DNA of 64,000 bases from Cryptomeria japonica. Lineage: Eukaryota; Streptophyta; Pinopsida; Cupressales; Cupressaceae. The position numbers and the translations under genes were made by a program. The stretch is from positions 316,234,041 to 316,298,040 of the forward strand of contig NC_081405.1 in NCBI RefSeq assembly GCF_030272615.1, written 5' to 3'. Shown piece by piece: positions 57,291-64,000 of this stretch; position 1 is the stretch's first letter; each line of letters starts with the position of its first letter. The notes beneath the pieces are model-generated. The model ran no database searches and was not told where the DNA came from. It worked only from the letters and a program-made list of their open reading frames with translations.

Positions 57291-57349
57291 GGGATAAAAC
57301 AAACCATCTTATTGGTCTACTATCATTGGTAGAATCTAGGCCTGAATCT

Positions 57350-59272
57350 AAACTTGGAAAGTAAGGTGGCTCTCACTATCAGGAAGAATCCTTCTTATCA
57401 AGTCAGTGCTAATAGCAATATCAAACTATTACATGTCCATCATTAAAGCTCCCTCATTGGTCATCCAACAATTGCAGAAAATCATTAGAGATTTCTTATG
57501 GAATAATAATATGACAAATGAAAGGAAAATTCCCATAACCTCTCTAGAAAATATGTCATGCCAAAAATCCTAAGGGGGAGTGGGACTTCACAATTTGAAG
57601 CATCGCAACAAGGCCTTTGGAGGGAAACTGATTTGGAAAATGTACACTAACCCTATCTCCAAATGGTGCCATATTATGCAAGATACATATTTGGACAACA
57701 CTCAACCATCAAGAGTGTTGACAATTTTAGATCCTCCAAAGGGGTCTGCTATTTGAAACTTCATGATGGATTCATGGAATCTAATATCCGAGTATGTTTC
57801 ATGGGAAATCAACAATGGTCTTAGTGCTAACTTCTGGACAGACTCATGGTGTGGGAATCCTCCTATTTCTCATTTGGATAACATGGAAGACATTATGAAC
57901 ACAACTATAACTCATTGGGGTACAAAATTGAGTGACTATGTGAATGCTATAGATTTTTTTTTCAAGAAAAATAATCTGGAAAGATCCCACTCTTCTCCCA
58001 ATATCCATCCAACAATCTTCCTGATTGGCTAATATTTTATTGAATAGGATAGTTATCATGTCTAACAGAGATGTTGTGTTATTTTGGGTAGCTTCAAAAT
58101 TAGGGCAATATCTATTAAAGAAGGTTACAATGCCCTAGAACAGGGTTGCAGTAGCAAGGTAAGTAGTCGGGCATACTATTTCTATTAGAATGACATTGTT
58201 TTACCAAAAGCAGGGTGTTTTGCATGGCTAACTCTGAACAAAACAATCCTAAATACAAAGAGATTAGTAAAACTAGGCATTACACAAGCTTTCAATTGTG
58301 TATTTTGTGACTCAGAGGAAGAATCAGTTGACCATTTACTTGTACACTGCTCCTTTGCCTCCCAATGTTGGTTCTTTATCATGAATAAACTCCAAGTTAT
58401 GTTGCCCTTTCTGAAATCACTGTGGGATATGTTTAACTCTTGGCCTCTTTTATTTTCTACATAAACCTTCTCAGGCATTTGGAAATGTGCTCCTACTCAC
58501 ATTATTTGGGCCATTTGGTGGGAGAGGAATAAAAGAATCTTAAGAAAAACACCCTCATCTTTGGATCAAGTTTTGATCAAATTGGAAAATTCAATTACAG
58601 AAATCATTAATTCTTCTCTCACTAATTCCAAGGACATCTAGTCATTTATGGTGGGATAAGGAAATTGCAAAACTTTGGCACGGTATTATTTTGTCAATAG
58701 GGATTCCCCCAAACTGGTCCTCAATTCATGTGAGAGACAGGTCATCCATAAAATGGGTACCCCCAGCACCTAATTTATTTAAGATCAACTTCGACGACTC
58801 TTCTTGTGGAAACCTAGGGAAGTTGAGAATCGGACTTTGCATTCAAGATCAATTTGGCAAAATGTGTACCTTCCAAGCTTCATCCATCCCTCTGGGAATA
58901 AATAACTTGGTGGAGGCAAATGCCTTACTAGTCAGTCTGGTGTTAGCAAGGAAGTGTGGCTTCTCTAATATACACATAGAAGGTGATTCATTAGTTATTA
59001 TCAACTCCATTACCTCAAGAAGATCCAAGACCTGGCAATTATCTTATGTCCTGAAGCACACCTTGGATCTTCTCAACACTTTTCTGGACTGCATTGTCAG
59101 TCACACACTAAGAGAGGGCAATTCCATTGCTGACATGTTAACAAATATGGGCTGCGATGGAATTTTAGTGGAGCCGGTCGGAACTCCTACTAAATTGTCT
59201 TCTTTTCCTAAATTGCTTGATTTAATACAAAAGGAAAGTACAACACTCTTATCACAAGCTACTTCCTATTAA
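57350..59272 (+). pseudogene. LINE B ORF2 thumb, zf-RVT and RNase H
   Basis: WLSLSGRILLIKSVL (about 57367) begins the thumb region. zf-RVT is at about 58200-58370 with CVFCDSEEESVDHLLVHC. RNase H is a long clean frame 58691-59272: LFKINFDDSSCGNLG, VEANALLVSL, IEGDSLVI, NSIADMLTN, keeping all four acidic positions (D, E, D, D). Confidence 0.9.
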
Positions 59273-59639
59273 ATAATTGTATGTAAGCATTCAACCGGTG
59301 CCTATGAACAAGAAGGCTAACAAGACACTTGCATTTATGCTTTTAAATGCATTTTGTAGATGGCATGTATGGAACTTTAATGCGATGTATGTAGGGATTT
59401 CCATAACGTCACTTCACATGAGGAAAAATAGATTTAGGTCTCTCACACACCCCCTCGATTACATTACGGTCACAAAATTAATGCAAGAATCGCAAACACG
59501 ATCCTAAAGTCCGATCATTTATTGCGTTTTGAGATGGTAATTTTTTTTTATAAATGGAACCAGCCTACTCATATACACATAGCTCTCAGCGGAAATTTTC
59601 AAAAATTTTAAATTTTTAAATTATCTCAGTGCTCTACAA

Positions 59640-60413
59640 TATGGAGAATGACTCTTGCGGAGGATACAGGCAAATACACTAGGAGTATATGCCATGGAAT
59701 GACCAGGTTTCAGTGCAAATTTTAGAACCTTTGGTGGCTTTTCATGGACACATCAATGACAGGGACCTCGACCAACTTTTTCTTCTACACAATCTGCAAT
59801 TGAGAAGAGTTGTTAAAGACTTCATCGGTGAGGAGATGTTATCCTCTCAAGACAAAAGGATTATGTATCCCTACCAACTTCTCAGTTCCTTTCTATCAAA
59901 TGCTCTGGATCTCTTGCAATCTATCCCTCTGCTTGATTTAGTGTTCTTCAAGTTGGTAAGATAAGATATGCTTTCTCTGGCCTCGTTCCATGAAGCCCTA
60001 GCAAAATATAATCTATGGTAGGGGTCAGCTCTCCTTGGGGGCCTCTTCCCACTCCACTTTATTCAATATAGCCATGCTTACATGGTACTCTATGACTAAA
60101 TTAAACATTCCCTTAAATGACAAAACTTCTACCATGTGAAGAATGACCTGCATCAATTCAGAAGACAATTGGATGACCACATTGTGCATAGAGTCAAAAT
60201 TAAAGTTGGGGCTCTAATGGAGATTCTGGAAATAGACAATGTTGACCCTTGTGTGCAAATTTCACAAACTGTGGAAAGGGGTCAGGCTACAGATAGGGTT
60301 CCAGACCTCAACATATTGGTGCAGGATGAAGCCATGGGATGGACTACCCCATCTCTGCCTGCCTTTGATGCCCCTGTAATTCAGACCCAGGAAGACTCCA
60401 TCATGGTCGAGTA
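59640..60413 (+). pseudogene. LINE B third ORF, unlike family A
   Basis: After RNase H and a 365-bp spacer a region of about 258 codons starts MENDSCGGYRQ at 59640, shows stops near 59680, 59961 and 60019-60118, and ends QEDSIMVE at 60413. Pieces include FHGHINDRDLDQLFLLHNLQLRRVVKDF and KNDLHQFRRQLDDHIVHRVKIKV (possible short coiled coil). I see no match to the family A ORF3 blocks and no known domain. It could be a decayed ORF3 of another type. Confidence 0.45.
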
Positions 60414-61030
60414 AAATTATTCTAACTTTTTTTTTTCCTAATAAGAATATGCTCTTTTTGGATGGGTGGAAAATCTTACGGCAACTGGTATGACCCAAAA
60501 ATTTTTGACTACCCCTTGCTTTCCGGTGTTGGCTCTTGTATTTATTTCTACTAATATACTAGGACCGGTAGAGGAGTCATCATCTTAGCTTATCATATAG
60601 CACCAGTATTGGAGACTTATCCTTTTTATGAACCGGTGATGAAGTCAACAGACCAGTATCAAAGTACTGGTACAAGATAACCATAAACCGATCATGGAAG
60701 CTCTTCAGTGTTCCGACAACGAGATTCTCGCTTCTCAGTTTGTACGGCAACCAGTTGTGGGGGCCGATTTGTATGGTTTCCTCTGGTCCCATCCTGACCT
60801 ATTATTCCAATTTTGGCCCCTAAGCGGCTCATTCTATAGGTAGACATTATCTATCTCTTTGGATTTGGGGGGCTTCTTCTCATAGCCCCTTTTCCTTTTT
60901 TCATTGTATCTAAGCAAGGATATAGGGTTTTCTTCCTGATTCTTTCCCTATTGACCTCTTGAATTAGTTTTCTTATCTATATATATATATATATCAATGG
61001 CTTGCCACTTTTGTTTAAAAAAAAAAACAA

Positions 61031-61330
61031 TTCAATCATTTGAAATCATGCAAAAACAAAAAATCACTTACTTCTATGTATAAAAATAGTGATAGAAGTG
61101 TTTGCAGTGGGGCCTTCAACGACCTCAAAAACTTCTTTTGAGGACGTTGAGGCTCTTGGGCAAATAAAATTGTCTAAGTACCACATACGTCATATATTAA
61201 TAACCGTGTGTGCACTCTTAGTCCCTAAAATGTTGGCAAACCCAACGGTACATGCTCCTACACCCTAAAAATGTTATGACAGGGCAGCAAACTAAAAGGC
61301 TCAGTACCCCATACGTGCTATTTGTAGTAA
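61031..61330 (-). mobile_element. Right flank of the DNA transposon: putative transposase 5' exon and subterminal motifs
   Basis: On the minus strand a donor GAAGTAAGTG (61067-61076) ends a likely 5' non-coding exon whose intron contains the LINE. Further out are GACGTATGTGGTACTTA, CCGTGTGTGCAC-like, CATGTACCG and AGCACGTATGGGG motifs, similar to the left-end cluster (GCATACGTGGTTCTTA). A 15-bp near-perfect hairpin lies at 61116-61150. Confidence 0.5.
61116..61150. repeat. Strong hairpin in the right transposon flank
   Basis: TCAACGACCTCAAAA and TTTTGAGGACGTTGA pair at 14 of 15 positions across a 5-nt loop (ACTTC). Confidence 0.8.
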
Positions 61331-61342
61331 AGAAAATGTGAA

Positions 61343-61382
61343 GGAAAAGGGAGGGAGGGAGAGGGAGAGGGGGAGAGAGAGA

Positions 61383-61423
<41 letters not shown>

Positions 61424-61438
61424 GAAGAGAGAGGGTAA

Positions 61439-61481
<43 letters not shown>

Positions 61482-61501
61482 GGTATGGAGGAAGGGAGAA
61501 G

Positions 61502-61564
<63 letters not shown>

Positions 61565-61625
61565 AGAGAGGGAGGGAGGGAGAGAAGAAGAGAGAGGGGT
61601 ATGGGTATGGAGGAACGGAGAAGGA

Positions 61626-61685
<60 letters not shown>
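61343..61685. repeat. Long (GA)n with (GT)n microsatellite
   Basis: GAGAGA tracts with GGGA interruptions (61343-61600), (GT)n at 61627-61656, and (GA)n to 61685. Open frames of over 120 codons in this tract (Leu/Ser on minus, Arg/Glu on plus) are repeat artefacts. Confidence 0.97.
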
Positions 61686-61688
<3 letters not shown>

Positions 61689-61794
61689 CACATACATGCA
61701 CACATATGTGTGTGTATATATACTTAATATATTATATATATAGGCATATTATATATAAAATATCATATTATACACAGTCCCAAATTTTAAACAA

Positions 61795-61860
61795 AAGTAG
61801 CGCATATGCACTTCTTACACCATAGGTATCCTATATGTGCTTTTGATTGTTTAGGCTTGG
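61795..61860. repeat. Outer CGCATATGC motifs of the right flank
   Basis: AGCGCATATGCAC and CCTATATGTGC resemble the subterminal motifs at 43500-43790 and may mark the outer end of the transposon, separated from the rest by microsatellite growth. Confidence 0.35.
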
Positions 61861-61869
61861 AAATAGGCC

Positions 61870-62672
61870 TGGATGACAAAGCTACGGGTTGGAAGTTTGA
61901 TTTCCCTCCATTTCCTTCCTTTTTGACATGTTTTATTTTATCAACTTGGTTTCTCAAGTTTGTCATAATCAGGTTTACACTTCATCTAGTGGGTATTTCT
62001 AAAATTGCCACCATATTTTCACCCATCTTCTGAGCTTTCTAACCATATAATTTTTTTTAATTTCAACAACAATAACATATTATTATTGAATTTCTTTTAC
62101 TAGTGTCTCCATAGTTATGACAGACATATGTGTACCATATTTTTAATAACTTTTGATCTACTTATTCAAATTTTTAAAAAAATTATATATTATTGTAGTG
62201 CACTTGATTCTTTACAATAAAAAAAAAATGTATTTTTGATTTTTTTTAGTGCAAATCATGCTTCACACATGAATAGGTACCTAATTTTTAGGATGTTCTT
62301 GATTGGAAAAATCATTAAAAAAAAACTCAACAAAAAATTAAAAAACAAATATACATATTCTACTACTTGATGCACATGTCAGACACTATGTTCAATTTTT
62401 CAGAAAAAAAATTAGGGTTTGTTTTTCGTGTGTGAAGGATTTGACCCCTTTAATCTTATCTAATTTTGAAAATGTTTAGTATTTTGGAAACTATATTCAA
62501 ATTAATACAATATTTGTTCTTTGATTATCTTCATATCTTGATTGGATGACTTTCAAATTTTGCCTCCAAGTTTAGGTTCACCTGATTTCAGAAAAAAAGT
62601 GTCCACTTATATCCCCCTTTTTGACCACCATCTTTGTGCACTTACCCGTATATGTATATGTCTATGTTTATA

Positions 62673-62710
<38 letters not shown>

Positions 62711-63635
62711 TATTTGATAAAGTTCATTAAGATCCGAAGTAATCACTCCACCTTCATTTAATTGAAACATTAGCCTCAAGTCAGGAGGAAGAATTGGTAA
62801 TAGGCATAGAACCATCCATTATGGTTCTACATTTGTTCGAAGAAACTATTTAGCAAATCTCATCCATCTAACCAAAAGATCCTTTCTCCTTCGATGTGTT
62901 TGAAATTTTTTCTCCTTAAATTTAGCATATATTTTTCTATTACTATATTGATTCTCTAGCTCTGAAAATAATAAAGATATTATCTCATATATTTTCTTGC
63001 ATTCTATATATGAAGGATATGAATTACCTAGTATCGAATACTATAAATAATTTCAGCAAAAGTGTGTTCTACTATATTCGTAGACATGCTAAGCTCCCTA
63101 TATTATTGTAAAATCAAGGGTAAATTGATCCCATGAAAGAAAGAGACCAGGAAATGAAAAATTACTGATATCTTCTACATTCTTTGCTTGATTTTTAATA
63201 TGGTGCCAAGGGTATCTTTGAAGTATAATAAGTATAGCTAGCCTACTTCTAACATAGAAATATATTTTTTCTTAATATTAAAAGGGATTGGGATAGAACC
63301 ATCCTCCTAGCCTGCTAGTTGCTCCAGCTTTGTTTGATCAACTTAATTCATTTTATTTATTTTTACTACACAGAAATGAGAGAATCATGCATATGTCAAT
63401 TTCATAATAGCTTTTGAAAGGAACCCTATCTCTATATTGCAACAATTGGATATATGGAAATATAAAAAGAGTCTTTTCTAATACAAGAAAAGAAAAAGGA
63501 AAGGAAAGAGAAAAAGAAAAAAAAAATTCTTCCTTACAGTATTGTATCTAGTTCATAAATCACCCCCAAAGAGTAGTGTGGTAAAGCATAACAATCATAT
63601 AGAAATTTGACTCATTGATTGGATAGGATGGCGAA
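61870..63635. other. AT-rich DNA, no gene recognised
   Basis: The only distinct item is a (GT)n run at 62678-62707. No element ends or credible coding frames. Confidence 0.4.
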
Positions 63636-63639
63636 ATAA

Positions 63640-63642
63640 ACC

Positions 63643-63704
<62 letters not shown>

Positions 63705-63806
63705 CATATATACATACATACATATACATACACACACACACACACATATATGTATAGATATATATATGTGTCTATATATATATATATGTATATATACATA
63801 TATATA

Positions 63807-63851
<45 letters not shown>

Positions 63852-64000
63852 GTATGTATACATGTATATACATATAGATAGCATGTATATATATATATAT
63901 AACATGTATATATACATTTATATACATACGTATATATACATATAAATATATATAAATGTATATATGCATGTTATATACATGTATATATATATGCATACAT
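63640..64000. repeat. (CA)n then (TA/TATG)n microsatellite
   Basis: (CA)n at 63644-63687 and nearby, then CATA and TATA units to the window end. Tyr/Ile-rich frames here are artefacts. Confidence 0.95.

Larger units (their letters stand above)
52740..61030 (+). mobile_element. Near full-length LINE (family B) with a third ORF, inside the transposase 5' intron
   Basis: From about 52740 the plus strand carries ORF1, ORF2 with endonuclease, RT, zf-RVT and RNase H, a further 3' ORF and a long 3' UTR, ending in an A-run at 61018-61028. On the left lies the acceptor-side intron of the transposase and on the right a donor-like GTAAGT on the minus strand (61069-61074), so the LINE appears to sit in that intron. 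I could not find a target duplication. Length about 8.3 kb, long for L1-type elements because of the third ORF and 3' UTR. Confidence 0.85.

Noticed and set aside
61218-61727. Leu/Ser-rich minus frames and an Arg/Glu-rich plus frame
   Set aside because: They are translations of a (GA)n microsatellite and are open only because of the dinucleotide repeat.

Overview
The window looks like a piece of a large, repeat-laden conifer genome. The basis is a class IV chitinase gene with short introns set among several layers of degenerate LTR retrotransposons, L1-type LINEs, a large DNA transposon, a miniature LTR element, satellites and long microsatellites. The chitinase resembles chitinases I know from Cupressaceae, but the species assignment is an inference. 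There are no bacterial or organellar gene blocks. I found no rRNA, no tRNA gene (only tRNA primer-binding sites) and no CRISPR array. The chitinase on the minus strand (16597-17617) is the only host gene that reads through intact.

Layout from the left. 1-3936 is the 5' part of a minus-strand LTR retrotransposon (Tat-like by its primer-site context) with an LTR at about 2805-3936. 3937-7782 is a cluster of three related copia-type LTRs, one on minus and two on plus, the first two head to head with 26 bp between them. 7783-10450 is probably a second copy of the first element type. 11671-16413 is a complete but dead Ty1/copia element with LTRs, primer site, polypurine tract and near-matching target-site duplications, lying just 3' of the chitinase. 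17690-19640 is upstream DNA with one GC-richer patch.

19751-35779 is a tandem segmental duplication. The two units differ by LINE insertions, so each unit serves as the empty-site control for the other. Unit 2 carries a 6.3-kb L1-type LINE flanked by a perfect 18-bp target duplication. Unit 1 carries a 5'-truncated LINE with an extra third ORF. 36294-36668 is a complete 375-bp TRIM/SMART miniature LTR element. 36853-40628 is an inverted-repeat (foldback) element split by a LINE that again carries the third ORF. A third LINE tail with the same ORF follows to about 42180.

43500 to about 61860 is best read as one large DNA transposon that was later invaded. It has a plus-strand gene of at least nine exons without a recognised domain (43894-46483), a 358-bp tandem array (47160-49130), and a convergent minus-strand DDE-type transposase gene (about 49620-52571). 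A probable 5' non-coding exon of the transposase lies beyond an 8.3-kb LINE that sits in its first intron (about 52740-61030). Both outer flanks carry clusters of CGTACG-like motifs. The right end of the window is AT-rich DNA and microsatellites.

The two most interesting items are a LINE family with a roughly 510-codon third ORF downstream of RNase H, seen in several independent copies, and the large two-gene DDE transposon with an internal satellite. All mobile-element genes here carry stops or frameshifts, so they are relics, not active systems.
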